Shown piece after piece: positions 1 through 12,839 of a stretch of 64,000 bases of DNA (the first letter of the stretch is position 1; the number at the start of each line of letters is the position of its first letter). The notes under the pieces are model-generated. The model saw nothing but the letters and a program-made list of their open reading frames with translations, was not told the origin of the DNA and ran no database searches. This DNA comes from Lineus longissimus. Its lineage: Eukaryota > Nemertea > Pilidiophora > Heteronemertea > Lineidae. The stretch covers positions 28,708,599-28,772,598 of the forward strand of contig NC_088309.1 of the NCBI RefSeq assembly GCF_910592395.1, written 5' to 3'. Position numbers and translations under genes: made by a program.

Positions 1-460
1 CTCTTCTGTCTTTCCTAAAAGATGTCTCCTCACCTCTCTCACATTCTCTGGGCCACAGTATCATACTCCCTTATTTGCGGGTTCACTGGTGGTTTCCAGG
101 ATGGCGACGTGGGAGAAAGGAGGCCATTGTGACAAGGCCTTCTGTTTGGGGACACTAATGGTTGCGACTTGGTTTGGGATCTCAGAGATGGAGACATGGA
201 CGTATGGAGGCCAAATCACCGTCAACCTAGCTGGTTGAGTTCCCATCCACTCGTGCATGTCGGACAGGTTGAGATCCGACAAGCATTCACTGGGGCATGG
301 TGTTACCTTGTCAAACTGCACATTGCTTGTTACATGGTTCAGAGTCCTCACGGACGTGTTGAGGGAGCTTCACCAGGGTCCAGCTATTGGGAGGTTTGAT
401 GAACAAACCACAGAGTGTCACGTCTGAGCCATTGAGGACCACTTCGCAAGACAATGGAAC
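1..460. other. Non-genic stretch, nothing recognised
   Basis: No exon with convincing family similarity was seen on either strand. The region lies beyond the probable polyadenylation site of STYXL1. Small open frames here overlap each other on opposite strands and have no splice context. Confidence 0.4.
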
Positions 461-483
461 ACTGCGTTGACAATATAGAAGTA

Positions 484-489
484 TTTATT
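484..489 (-). terminator. Polyadenylation signal for STYXL1
   Basis: TTTATT on the plus strand reads AATAAA on the minus strand, about 320 bases past the STYXL1 stop codon. This gives a short 3' UTR (about 484-810). It is the first canonical signal I see downstream of the stop. Confidence 0.5.
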
Positions 490-810
490 GAATCTTAAGT
501 ATTTACAAACAAAATCAGGATAACAGATGTAATCACCTTTATAATGGACGGAAGTGATTGCAACCAACCGATTTTGACAGTAACATTTTCTGACAAGGTA
601 TTCAATTGTTATCCAGGAGTAAACTCCGAGCCAGTGCAGATAAGATTGTAAATTCCACAGTCACACAGTAAAAGCTTAAAAATCTAGTTCATCAAATCTC
701 ATAAAAAACGGTTCTGTAGTGTGATCGCATGAGTCAAAATGACTCTCACAGATATGTGTGTTTTATCTCTAGTTTTGACACTTCTGGTACATTTGTTCTA
801 AGGAATTGAC

Positions 811-3286
811 TTAAAAGTTTGGGTCAGAAATGTCTGTTTGTGTTTGTCCGTAGAGCTCCTCTTCCCACTTGGATAGCTGGTGAACAAAACCTCGGTTTGG
901 ACGAATGTTGTGGCAGCATTTCTTGCAATGTTCGTATGCCTCCTGGAGAAAATGAGAACAACTTGTCAGGTCGATTACGCAATCAGGTCGTATGCAAAAC
1001 AAGTCACATGACAACATTACAAACCAGTGACCACACATGCCAGGTAGTTTACTGCAGTAACAGCTGCAGTGAAGATGTTTGAGAGTCAACATCCTCTGAT
1101 GACAAGAGGAAATCACTTCTTCAGCCGATTCATCTTGTATAACCACTGCATAAACAAGGACAAATGACTGTCTACTTGGCGACTGACTTGATGTCACGTG
1201 GGTGAGTTAAGATGCCTGGAGATGCGACTTATACTAGTTAACCAAGTTGTATTCTACGAACCTTTAGTGGCCATTTGTAATGATGCATCAGGTAAGCCAG
1301 GATGATAGTGATGCTACGACTGATGCCAAGATCGGAAAATACCAGCACATTGCGCTTGTTGCCCTTGTGTTCATCTGGAAAGAATGAGAAGAATGACATC
1401 ATGATTTGGTATGGTGAGTAACTAACTATCCTGATGTTTTCAAAGCCATGTCACATTCAGCTTGGATAGGCAGTGATCAATCATAGTCTTCCCTAGATAT
1501 AGCCAGGAGCTGACCGCAATGCTGGAAAGTTCGTTTCGTAATGGATGGAACGATTCACATGAGGTTTCAGCTGCCAGTTTCAAGTATCTGTCTTCTCTCG
1601 TCGCCTCACAGAACTTACCGATGAAAGTGCAGACAGACTCAAACTTTGACAACAAGTCTGATTCTTCATCATCATCAACAGGAATATGCATCAATGTTGG
1701 GCCTGGCTCCTTGAACCTGGAATCATGAAAATGACTTAAGAAATGGTCAATTCTTAAATAACAAGCTGTGTTCTTGAAGATGATCAGGCTCGCTGAAGGG
1801 GATTCACATTTTGTGTCCAGCCTAGATCAATGAAGTGAATCAGCTGTATATTCAGCATTTTATCACAGGTTTACGACACCTCTAACTTACAGTTCCCCTT
1901 CTTCTGTTGTGCAGTTGATTTGTGCCTTGATCTTCAAATCTTTCTGTATGTAAGCTGCATTTCCTTGCCTCTTGTTGCCAAGATAGAGCAGACCAGGCAG
2001 GACCTCAGTAGGGTACGTCTTTATCTCGTCCATTTCTCGTGGCATGAACAGGATTTTCTGAGTCCGTAAAAACGGGTAGAGGGCTGAGAAATCTTCATAG
2101 CCCCCTGAAATGATAGGTTATACAATGATAAGTTTTATAAAAGGTTTCATAGTAAACTTACACAGTGGTTCTTAAGTACCGGTAAGCAGTTATCAAGTCT
2201 CTCTGTTTAACCAAGACCACAGAAAACTACTAGGTCTTGCTCAGACAAGCAGTTCATTTTTGTCTTGATAAACCATCACATCAGTCATCAACAGCAGAAC
2301 TTACCCCGCAGTATCTTCACTTCACCACGAGACCCATTATCCCACATCACCTTCCCACACTCAATGGCTGGCCCTGTAACATGAAAATGGATGTTATCAC
2401 TAACAATATAGACATGACATGAATGTATTTTTCAAAGAACAGTCCTTGATCCAAGTCATAATCAGGCCTTTAGCTACTTTTTATGTTGCGTATATTTCTC
2501 TCTTTTCTCTCAACTTTGCATGACAAACAGCTGTCCAAGGTTGCACTATCCCAAGGACACATGGGAGATGGCTCCAGATGTCAAATGTCAAAGAAACGCT
2601 ACCTTCATCTTTCAAGCTTCTGGTGTTGCTATCATAGATGATCACATGTTGCTTGCATTCTAATTCTGAATCATATGGTACAACAAACTCATCATCTTCA
2701 CTCTTTGGTGCCTTCTTTGCAGTGACAACATGACTTTCATTATACTCATGTTTCTTGCGGGCATCTGGAATAAATCGCATTAAAATGACTTTTGAATTGC
2801 AGTCTCGACTGGAAGTTTCAGATATGGTTTCAGTTGAATATCACTGTGACCATAGTAATACTGAAGTGAGAGTAGCTTCACTGGTATACTGTGGCCCTTC
2901 CTAGGAAAGGTTTACTTTGGCAAGTTTGCTGTAGACTGTAGTGTAAAGACAGTCCACGTTGTCGTTGGGCTTCACAACTCGAACATTGATTGAACTAAGT
3001 TTCAGTGAAACATAGGAAGAGTAAACTGATCCACATTTAGCTGAATTCTATAATCTCAACCAAGCAAACCAGCAACCTAATGAATCAATGAATGTCACCG
3101 ACACTGGCACATGCTGCTGTCAAGTGAAGTCACCAATTCATTCTCTTCTTTCTCATCATCATCTGTCATCTGACAAGTCTTACCAAGCAGTAATAAATAA
3201 TTCGTATCACTCAAACATGGATATATTGTGGCTTGATTCAATATGTTGTAAAGTTCAGTTGGCTCACAAAGCACCAATCCAGACAT
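811..3286 (-). CDS. STYXL1: Serine/threonine/tyrosine-interacting-like protein 1 (pseudophosphatase, MK-STYX)
   Basis: Seven coding exons: 3184-3286, 2603-2764, 2305-2373, 1891-2104, 1619-1716, 1262-1374 and 811-942. All have canonical splice sites and compatible phases, giving 296 residues (the human protein is about 313). The N-terminus (LCEPTELYNILNQAT) and the following exons form a rhodanese-like domain with GGYEDFSALYPFLRTQKI. A dual-specificity phosphatase domain follows (YPTEVLPGLLYLGN) and the protein ends RPNRGFVHQLSKWEEEL. The active-site loop reads VFSDLGISRS at about residues 227-236. The catalytic Cys is Ser229 and the preceding His is Phe228, so the enzyme should be catalytically dead, as known for this family (stress granules, mitochondrial apoptosis, neurite signalling). 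The start is the only in-frame ATG ahead of the family N-terminus. It is head to head with MDH2. Confidence 0.93.
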
Positions 3287-3709
3287 CTTATTTCCTAATC
3301 AGTGGGTTAGAACCCACAATTTGCAGTATTTTTTCGTAGGAGAAACCCAAATCCATGAAATAATGAAATAAACAATTTTCATGCTTTTGACATCAGAGCC
3401 AAAGCGCATCAAAAATATACAAAAGTAAATCCGCTAAAGAAACTGAGCCCCGAATATAGAATTGAAATATCTAGTACATGTCAATGAAAGGATACCGAAT
3501 GTGTTGGTAAGATTCAAAAAAGGGATTTAGATTTATTTGCTTGATGTAATGAATCGTTATAGTTGCTGGAATAGAATTTTTGGAAAAAAAGTAGATCCTT
3601 CGAGTTGCCAGGTGTAACGATATCTTACCCATGCGCTGTTCCATTTCCTCTCGGCAGCCATCATTTCATTTCGTTGACTTGTTTTGCCAATTTCTTAGAC
3701 AGAGCAACA
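3287..3709. promoter_or_regulatory. Probable bidirectional promoter of STYXL1 and MDH2
   Basis: Only 423 bases separate the two start codons, which point away from each other. The interval must therefore hold both transcription starts and both 5' UTRs. No TATA box is obvious at a fitting distance for either gene. The assignment rests on geometry, not on recognised factor sites. Confidence 0.6.
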
Positions 3710-6700
3710 ATGCTTTCCCGATATTGCAGCAGGACAACACTCAGAGCAGCGAACACTGCGCTGCGGAGTTTCTCAACAACATCAAGCGTTAGTATCAAAG
3801 TGTAAATAAGTTTTCTCTGACCGATGTGCTGGTGAAGTTCCCGCCGGTGTCATTCTACCTGCACATTTTTGACATTCGTAGTGTAAATGTACAGTGCTAT
3901 TGTAGCCTACGTGATGTACTTCGCTGTGTACATTTTGTACAGGATCTTGTTCACGTTGTTGAGCCTGAGGATGAGGTCATTATAATTATACGAGGTGATA
4001 GATGGATCTGTGTTAAGTTTGACATTGAATTCACCAATAGATTCAATCAGAAATGTCTACTGGGGCACATATCATGACAAGTAGGCCTATAAAAGGCTTG
4101 CTTGAAAAGTTGAATACCCAGAAGAATAAAAAATCAAATTTTATTGATTGAAGGGTATCTGAAGGACACAGGCTTTTCCAGCTAATGATTTCATTGCCCA
4201 GACTCCGGAGTAACAGGAACCATCGTTACTTTTGTCTGGCATCTTAGCCTGTGAAGAATGACTTCAATTCAACGGCCAGTCTTGTGCAGGTGGGCCATTT
4301 TCCCAAATGTTGTCCATGCTATCATCAGCCATTCAAATCTTGCGAATAATAACTAAGAGAACGGTCAAATTGTTTTCTTCCGGACTCCAGTGTGAGTATT
4401 TTCATCTGTCCCATTTGAAGAAAATCTTGAATCCCATCATCTTGACGATGTTTCCACCATCTCCATTCGGCTAAGCCCTGAACTGTTTCTCCTTTCAGCA
4501 ACAAAAGAAAGTAGCTGTATTGGGTGCAAGTGGTGGAATCGGTCAGCCATTAGCCCTTCTCCTCAAGCAGAGTAAACTGATAACCCACTTGTCACTATAT
4601 GATATCGCCCATACACCTGGAGTCGCCGCCGATCTCTCTCACATTGACACACCTGCCGTTGTCTCTGGACACTTAGGCCCTGAAGAACTTCAAAGTGCTC
4701 TAGAAGGATGTGATGTGGTTGTGATTCCAGCTGGTGTCCCTCGGAAACCAGGTGCGTAAAAGAACAATTATCAAGATTTATTTTAACTTCAGAGAGTTTG
4801 TTTTCAGAAGACGAAAAGCAGGTGCCTTAAAAGGGGGCTATTGGCAGCCTCCAGGTGACCAGTAAAAAAGAAAAAGGAAAATTGATTTCAAGGATTGATA
4901 CAAGCATTATTCACATTGCGACATTTGGCCATTTCACCATAGATAATACCTGTACTGTGAAATAAGGCAACAATTCCTGGCCTGCTGGTACCATCTGTTG
5001 GATGTAATATGATAATTGGTATGGTACACATAGTTTGTATATGTGCTCTGTATAATGGCAGTAAAAAGCTCAGCTGCTCATTTGATGCATGTATAATATA
5101 AGGGGGCGGGGGCGGGGGGGGGCTTCCTTAGTCACTTTAGTCAATCTTCCTTTATTTTCAAGGAATGACGCGAGATGATCTATTCAATACAAATGCCACG
5201 ATTTGTGCTGATTTAGCTGTAGCATGTGCAAAGCACTGCCCAAAAGCTATGATGGCCATCATTGCTAATCCTGTAAGTACATTATACATATCACACCTTG
5301 CAACCACAGTTTGATCTTCAAAAACTCACCCCACAATCTGGTTTTAATATATCAAGCAACTGCTCTCATCTCATGATGAGATACACTCCAGTCTACTTCT
5401 CAGTATTCATCAGTATCAACTTCAGCCGTAATATCATGTTAAGAGAGTTGCTGATGCTATAACTACTAGAACATGATCTTTGTTTATCTTTGACTTGCAG
5501 GTGAATTCAACTGTTCCTATTGTTAGTGAAATCTTCAAGAATAATGGAGTATACGACCGTAACAGGATATTCGGTGTGACAACGTTGGATGTAGTACGAG
5601 CAAATACATTTATAGCCCAAGCAAAAGTAAGCAGTCTTGTTATCCCGGTCTCGTTTTAAACTCTTTTAGAGTGACATACATGTTCATGTAATAAACATTG
5701 ACATAAGTAAAAAACTGATTTGATCCTCAGTGTGATGTTGGAATCTTCCAGTTGTTTTGTTTGTTGTTCCCCATGGGAGCCTTCCAGAGTTGTTCTCTGT
5801 TGTTACATATCAGTGTGATATTCCAGGGTTTAGACGTCAAGGATGTTGCGGTGCCCGTTATTGGTGGTCACGCTGGAATCACAATCATCCCCATCATATC
5901 ACAAGCTACACCACCAGTCTCATTCCCCAAGGTATGTATTGAAAAGAAATCTGAAAATAAAACCTTTTGTTTTTTGAGAGAAAGGAAATTCAAGCGTAGT
6001 TTTGGTCAGTAGTGGAGATTTAAGGTTATATACTGAGCACACACCATGAGCTGTTGGTGAGTTTGACAAACCCTGGCCTTGTCAACCTTTTTGTGCTTAT
6101 ACCATGTCAGTTTGTTTCTTTGGTTTGTTGAGACTTCTCTTTCTACAATAGAGTCTCGCTAACTTTGAATTGATCAGTAACTCAAGTTCAGTGTATTCCT
6201 CTTTTTGGCTTGACCTATCATTCTTTAAAGAAGGTGAGTGCATGAAAATTACTGTGGATGCTAAAATATTAGAAAGTGGCAGAACAATTTAGTGTTTGTG
6301 TAAAGGGCAAGCAGTGTTGCAGTGTCTATCATAATATAAAATGATGACGATAATATCCACAGTTTGGTGTGGCACTTTTCATGATACCCAAGCACTTTTT
6401 GGGAATGATTATTATCTATGTCTCAACAAACTCAATCTGGGGTTTGAAATTCAAGGGGCTGTTGCAAAGTGTAATTTGACCAGACGAGAGTCAAACCCTC
6501 CGGCATAGGAAGGCCAACTCTCTTCCACTGCATCTGTGTCCTTTCATGCTAGGACAGTGTGTGGTTTATCTTGTAACACAATCTTAGACTTTATCCTGCT
6601 GTACATCTCTTTTCCTGTTGTTTGTCCACAGATTAAGTTTGAACACAATACCCTGTTTAGAGTCTGTTTTGAGTGTCAGTTGTGATTGGCCTTTGTCTTT

Positions 6701-7747
6701 CCCATTTGTCTCTGTAACATGATAACTTGGTCTTCACAACAAGAAGTATGCAACGGCACCAGATTGCATCCCATTCCTGCATGTGATTCTCTATCTCTGA
6801 TGTCTTTATGTCCACAGTTTTATGTTGCAGTGTCACTGCAAACCATTATTTCCGACCTAATCACATGAATGATAAAGACCTAAGCTCTGACTGATTAACC
6901 TTGAAGCCATCACTCATGAGTATACTTGACTTCCAGGAGGAGCGGGATGCCCTTACAAAGAGAATCCAGGATGCTGGCACTGAAGTTGTGAAAGCCAAAG
7001 CTGGTGCTGTAAGTATACTCCTGCTATGATCTGCCACACCCTCGAACTCCTGCTGTATGGTCTTCATTTTCAATCTACTCCAAGGGTCTTGATTAGACAA
7101 CCAACGATAGCAAGCTTGGTATGAATTCTTTAAAGAATCACCAGCTTATCATGTCTTTGTATGTTTCAGGGTTCGGCCACACTGTCTATGGCGTACGCTG
7201 GTGCACGGTTTACCCTGTCACTCCTCGAAGCTCTCACCGGTACAGAAGGCAAATATGAGTGCGCCTACGTGAGATCAGATGAGAGTGAAGCCAAATATTT
7301 CTCTACACCACTTTTACTTGGGGTAAGTATAATCTCGTTCTGACATCATCACAGTGGTTCATTAAGTTAAATATGCATGTTCTAGGCAACAGTTGACACA
7401 TAGGAGACTTGCCGGAATCCTTTGTTCGAGATATTCATAAAATGCATTTCATCTGCACCAAGAGGAAACCGGAGATCCTAGCTATGTTCATTGATGTCAG
7501 AGAGTCAGCCAGACTATCACATACCTGTACCGACTGGAACCAATAACCTCCGAGGTGACAGAAGCATGGAACCACACCTTTAATCCTTTAACTGACTGAT
7601 TTTCTTGTGTTCCAGCCCAATGGTATCGAGAAAAACTTGGGAATCGGCCGACTTATTGACTATGAAGGAGCTCTGCTTAAAAATGCTATGGATGAACTGA
7701 AGGCTAGCATCAAGAAGGGAGAGGAATTTGTAGCCAAAAATTACTAA
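3710..7747 (+). CDS. MDH2: Mitochondrial malate dehydrogenase
   Basis: Eight exons: 3710-3787, 4499-4751, 5163-5272, 5501-5626, 5827-5931, 6937-7008, 7170-7322 and 7616-7747, giving 342 residues. The enzyme reversibly oxidises malate to oxaloacetate with NAD in the mitochondrial matrix (TCA cycle and malate-aspartate shuttle). Exon 1 encodes an Arg/Ser/Thr-rich, acid-free presequence ([20 protein letters not shown]) fitting a mitochondrial targeting peptide. Exon 2 has the dinucleotide-binding loop GASGGIGQP (about 35-43) and [16 protein letters not shown]. The substrate loop PRKPGMTRDD spans exons 2-3 (about 107-116). [13 protein letters not shown] carries Asp177 and Arg180, and IGGHAG carries the catalytic His204. 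There is no upstream in-frame ATG, which supports the chosen start. Nothing looks broken. Confidence 0.98.
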
Positions 7748-9090
7748 CTTGGGACTGTTCTTGAGTAATAATCTTTGACTTACAGTGACTAACACCGTAA
7801 CTTAGTATACTTCACCCTTTTTACACGACGCTCTGAAATAATCTAGAGGTTATCGTGTCCGGGTGTGGACACAGATACCTGCTGGGTATTTGCTTGCAGG
7901 ATTTGTTCAAGTTTGATGACTGGTTTTGTGATATTTTGATTGTCTAATTCTTCCCCGTTTAGTTTCGAACCAGCCAGCAGGAAAGTGTGAAATCGTTTAA
8001 GAGCTGTGAACAATACCTGTACGTTTAACTTATTGTGGAATAGTTCCATTTTATACCCATCTTATGCATCGATTGTTCTGCAATGTTGATCTGTCTCAAT
8101 CAAATTGTGAATTGTGGTGTGAATCGTTGATTTTGAAATAAGACTGAAAGTTGAAGATTATTGCAGCAATATTTCCTGTTGTTTCTAAATACATATAACA
8201 GTGTGCATTGTGAACAGCCATCGTAACAAGTCAGTGTTCAGCAACTGTGGCAATGATCAAGTGAACTAGATATTTAGATATATAACTTATTATTGTTAGG
8301 AGCAAAGTGATGTGCTGTATTCACACAATGCTAGAATGCTACCTGTTTGAACACCTCTTGTTCTGGTCTCCTTCAGTGTTATATTAGGCAGAGTTCTTCT
8401 ATGTTTTATTAGAAGATTAGTTATGAGAAACTTCTTGGTTGCCAAGAAATTATCTCAAAACCTTGATGATTATTTTGGAGTACTAGTTTCAAGAAAAAAA
8501 GTTTTGGGCGTTACAGATAGCTAATATTTGTGTTAAAACCATTCTGTAGTAACGTGCTAACAACCAGGCTATGTGCTTCTTCAATGTTTTGAAATTGGTG
8601 CAATTATTTGTCGTTAATTGCAATGTTTGAAATGGATAAGGACTTGCATTGTAAAAGAGTTAACAGTAATCATTTGGAGAGGAAGAGCTTTTCTTCAGGC
8701 GTGATATTTTATACCATGTGCTGTGTTTAAAATTGTGCTTCTTTCACCCCCTAGTTTTTAGCATTGGCCAGTAGATGTCGCCCTACAGTGCACCAGAGCT
8801 TTTCCCTCTTGTGATTGATAATGAAGGACACAAACGTTGATGAAGGCAGATTGATGAAATGTGTAGTTTATCTGTCAGTTGGTAAATTTTTCTGAAACTG
8901 AGCAACCATAATAAAAGTGGCATGTATATCAAATTGGACGAATATTGCTATTTCTCTGCCCCTTGGTCATGGCATGTTGCTATGGAAACCAGTTCATCAG
9001 ACAAGACTATAGTCTGCTAGTCTTCGTTGTATGAAATGTTGTGTGTACAGATACCATTGGTAGAATAAATTTTAAAAAGACTCAATCAAC
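7748..9090 (+). other. MDH2 3' untranslated region (inferred)
   Basis: An AT-rich stretch follows the MDH2 stop without coding potential. It ends just past an AATAAA at 9064-9069. An earlier AATAAA-like motif near 8912 could give a shorter isoform. The extent is inferred from the signal only. Confidence 0.5.
9064..9069 (+). terminator. Polyadenylation signal for MDH2
   Basis: Canonical AATAAA about 1.3 kb after the stop codon, before the convergent gene on the other strand begins. Confidence 0.5.
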
Positions 9091-9633
9091 GTTGATATTA
9101 TTGTTAAAATAATTGGAAAAGTCAGTAAGATTGCATATTTGTACATGTATCTCAAAATTGGAAAATCTTTAAAATTGTGTTTTTAACACAAATGACTTGC
9201 TGATTTTCAATATCAGATTATATAATATTGATATAGAATCATCAATATTTTGAGATGCAGTTACCAGTGAGGATTTGGGAATACTGCAGGATGAATAACA
9301 TGGAAGCATTCCATCAAACTCTATGTATATGATCTTGGGTTCAGTCCGTCCCAGAGACGAACAACATGTCTCTTCCACTGCAAACAAGGCGTGCAGAAAT
9401 ATTAAAATAAGCTTCACAATAATAATCCTTACAGGTTTTTGAATCAAATTCAACTCGATTCAATTGCTTGGCAGAAGATGGAATGAGGTGTCCAGGTTTT
9501 GTGTCTGGTTTCACATGCGCAAGATTTCTGTTATAAGTCGAGACATGTTCTTCTGGTGTTGGTGGTGTTGATTCAGCGTCCTCAAAGGAGCATCGCCACC
9601 CATGCATCAAGAGTTCTCCTTTTCAAAGTCTGT

Positions 9634-11772
9634 CTAGGCCTGTTCATCTCTATTGGCACTCTCCTCATGTGTGCTGTCGCTGTGGACAACAGACAAGTCG
9701 TTGGTTGATGGCTCTGGGAGGCTGGTTGTCTCCGATGGAGGCTGTTCAGTAGAGTTTGGCTTGTATGGGCTCTCTGGGTCATTTATACTGGCCTGGAAGG
9801 AAACATCACTTATCAATCCTAAAAGTGAACAGTTAAATTGACATTTTAGGGAGATTGAGAGAATTTGTGTTCTGAAGAGTAGGTGTCATCCAGATGTTAG
9901 AACCTGAGCTAAAACTCGTGTGTTGAATGATCTAAAAGAGAAGTATACTTGAGCCAAGTCTTGTACAATATTCTAAAACTTGATTTTGGCTGACACTTGA
10001 GCTTGACCCTCGCGGTCTGGGTGGGACAATCAATACTTCCAGTTCAGTATCAACTCCTTAGGCCTTACCGTCAGGTTGAAGCCAAGTAGGGTCCTCATTC
10101 TAGCCAGTCTTTCCTTGTTCAAGTAGAAATCAAAGAATGGCCACCAGAACAATAGCTGGAAGAGAATCAGACTGGTGTGAATATAGGTGTCTCCGGGGAG
10201 AAGACTTCTCTAGCGATAACCAAAAGCCCAAGATGTCAACTGTACTGTGGTTTCGAACTTGGTGATGAGTACCATTGTTACACAAGTGAAGGGATGATTC
10301 AGGCTCAAGCCATTCATTGCGTTTTACCTGAAGCTCGTAAGATTCCTCATTTTCCAAAGATTTGTGCTATCAAATAACGCGCTTACCGAGTTGAATACAA
10401 AACACAGCGGAAACCATGTTGGAAGAACGCCGCTTGAAAACGATATAACCTGGAAAAAGATAAATGTCACAATTGGACGAAATCACTTGTTGCAAGGGCT
10501 CAGAAGCCATGCTTCCACAAGTAAGTTGAGCGCGACAAAGTTGTGGCATGCGGTTTGTTGTGCCACTGAACAAGGGAATAAATCAGTCGGGATCAGGTTG
10601 TGACTTTACTCTTTCCATTAAGACTGTTGTGCCACTGAACAAGGGAATAGTCTTGTTGGAAAGAGTAATGTCACAAACTGATCCTGATTGATTGTGACAA
10701 ACACCTAGAAAAGGGGAAGAATCGCCTTTGAATTCGGCTTCTGCAGAGTTTCAGACAATAAGGCAAGGCTTCCAATTTCGGCCTATGGTTGCTTCTCATA
10801 ATGAGGGGGTTCTCAGACTCACTTTTCCTGTTGATAAATGTATTTCCACGACATCTAGCCATTCAGCTCTGGTGTAGCACAAAATGCGGACAAAACCAGT
10901 TTCTGGGTTTGTCTGAAAAGAAGACAGTTGCCAGCTAGAGACGAGTCCAAGTATAGAAAGTCGGTCAAGGGACAAACCTTCAGCCATCATTCATCCAAAA
11001 GAGTCTACTGGTCTCACTCCCAACCAGAGACAGGCACCAATCTATGAACTTGGATGAGACAAGGTTGTCTGATTTAATAAGGACATGTCACAATGACCTC
11101 ACTCCATCAAGACATTGATATCAAACAATGTCCTACTTGTACCAGCAAGATTGTTTTGTTCTGGATGACCTGTATGTCACCATGATCTTCCTCCACCAAC
11201 ATTGGCTTACCTTGTGTATTTGATAGGTTGGTTTGGACATGCAGACTCTCTTTTCTTCATCCTCTCCTTGAATCTTATCAACAGCAGTTGTGATCATCTC
11301 AATGAACTGAATGGGTGTCACATCAATGGGCAGCTCCCAACTAGAAATAAACAGCACAGTCATGTAAATTGTGTCCCTTGGCGAGTTCCATCAGACAGAT
11401 CTGGAGAGCCAAGGAGCACAACCCATCAAGTATTGGTCCTGAAATCCAATGATATGTGGTTCAAATCCCAACCAAGACACAAGTTGTTATTTCTATATTC
11501 CTATTCAGAGTATAAAGCAATCAGGAGGAGGACTGACTGGGGGAAGAGGACTGGGACAACTTAAAAGCACAACTAACATGTCCCAGTGTTTTTGTATTCC
11601 TGCTTATTGTACATGTACATAGACCCTGTATCAACTAGTGTATCAAGGGTATAAAGACAAGCCCTACATACCATTCTCTATGACTATGAAGGCGGTTGAC
11701 TCCAGGGAACCAAAGACCTGGTCTCAGGATGGCTTGCACTGGCCCTTGGGCCATACTCAAGCAACACACCAT
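9634..11772 (-). CDS. Unrecognised small membrane-associated protein
   Basis: Six exons join in frame: 11672-11772, 11211-11340, 10823-10912, 10387-10449, 10069-10155 and 9634-9792, giving 209 residues. Every junction has GT/AG and matching phase, which supports a real gene although I do not recognise the family. The N-terminal half contains ECWELPIDVTPIQFIEMITT and then GFVRILCYTRAEWLDVVEIH. A hydrophobic stretch of about 30 residues spans exons 4-5 (FPLCFVFNSLLFWWPFFDFY) and suggests one or two membrane passes. A basic segment (LNKERLARMRTLLG) comes next. The last exon encodes a Pro/Ser/Glu/Asp-rich, probably disordered tail ending in EESANRDEQA. A second ATG at codon 7 (MAQGP) could be the real start. 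The strand-like pattern before the hydrophobic part faintly recalls DUF1499-type proteins, but that is a guess. It is convergent with MDH2. Confidence 0.7.
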
Positions 11773-12239
11773 CTTGGAAATTTAACTACTGGAAAATAAA
11801 AACGGAAATATTGCAGAATAATTAAGCCACTGTATATATTAGGATACACCCAAGGACTAGTCCAAGAGTCTGATTGCATAGAGTTCTTGCACAGATCTGT
11901 TTAGGGTCTTTCCTGATGATTCGTGGCACTTGTTCAACATCCATTGGACAGGATGGTGTACCTACCGAGGTGACAATCCAGGTAAAGATAGGAGACAATC
12001 GAATTCATCAGCTCCAGGCAAATATCGGTGTTCACATTGTTGCCCTCAGTCTCAATAATGTTTTGGATAAACTATGGGGTCAGTCAGTCGGACAGAGGAA
12101 TGCCTGATAAATCAAACACATGACTTCTAGGCCTTTCTAGTGATTATTATGATATCAGCAAAGTTTGTCTGTGTTTGTAGTATTGGCCTAGTTGTCAAGG
12201 TCGCATATTCAAGGACACTTAAAAAACTTCCTGTAGGCC
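11773..12239. other. Intergenic stretch, nothing recognised
   Basis: This is the upstream flank of the preceding minus-strand gene. I saw no exon, repeat or RNA gene here. A promoter for that gene must lie in or near the first part. Confidence 0.4.
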
Positions 12240-12537
12240 ATATACACTGGCCTCAAACATGTTGAGAGGCAGCGTGTCACCAGGTCATCTAATGACACGT
12301 CATTGGCGTGTATGCGGATAAAGACAAGATTCGGTGACCGCTGCTTCTCATCATGTGGTCCCCGGTTGTGGAATGCCCTACCGGGGCACATCAGGGGGGG
12401 GGGGGGACGCGCTGCTTGCTTTTAAACGACTCCTAAAATCCTGGCTGTTCGAGGAAGCATTTCTTGGTGGGGAGGTAGCGCCTTGAGCAGGTTTACCTGG
12501 AGTTTGGCGCTCTATAAGACATTGTTGATTGATACAT
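12240..12537 (+). mobile_element. 3' end remnant of a non-LTR retrotransposon (LINE)
   Basis: One frame around 12317-12390 reads KTRFGDRCFSSCGPRLWNAL followed by PGHI. This matches the C-terminal signature of many LINE reverse transcriptases (R-C-F-S-x-x-x-P-R-L-W-N-x-L-P). It is followed, after a frame break at a run of G's, by AFKRLLKSWLFEEAF in another frame. The piece ends in an ATTGTTGATTGAT-like tail typical of LINE 3' ends. It is truncated and frameshifted, hence dead. Confidence 0.65.
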
Positions 12538-12839
12538 TGGTAATGTTAGACGGCACAAGTGTATGTAGGCCTATGTTAGTAAAGCCTTATCTCAGGATGG
12601 CCCCATGTAATTACTGGTACTTTTGATCAGTAATAATAAGTCGAGCCTGCTATGCCTTTTTTAGCCCAATCGAGTCCCATGACCCATCCCACACACATAC
12701 CCGTGTGCTTATGAGGAGGGGAGGGGCTTAGCATGACTGGGGTAGTTATCTATTTTGAGTTCTAAGCTCTAGTTCCTGTTTCATATCATAATTCATATTA
12801 TATAGGGCCTATTCCTGTATTCCTGTATTTCATGATATA

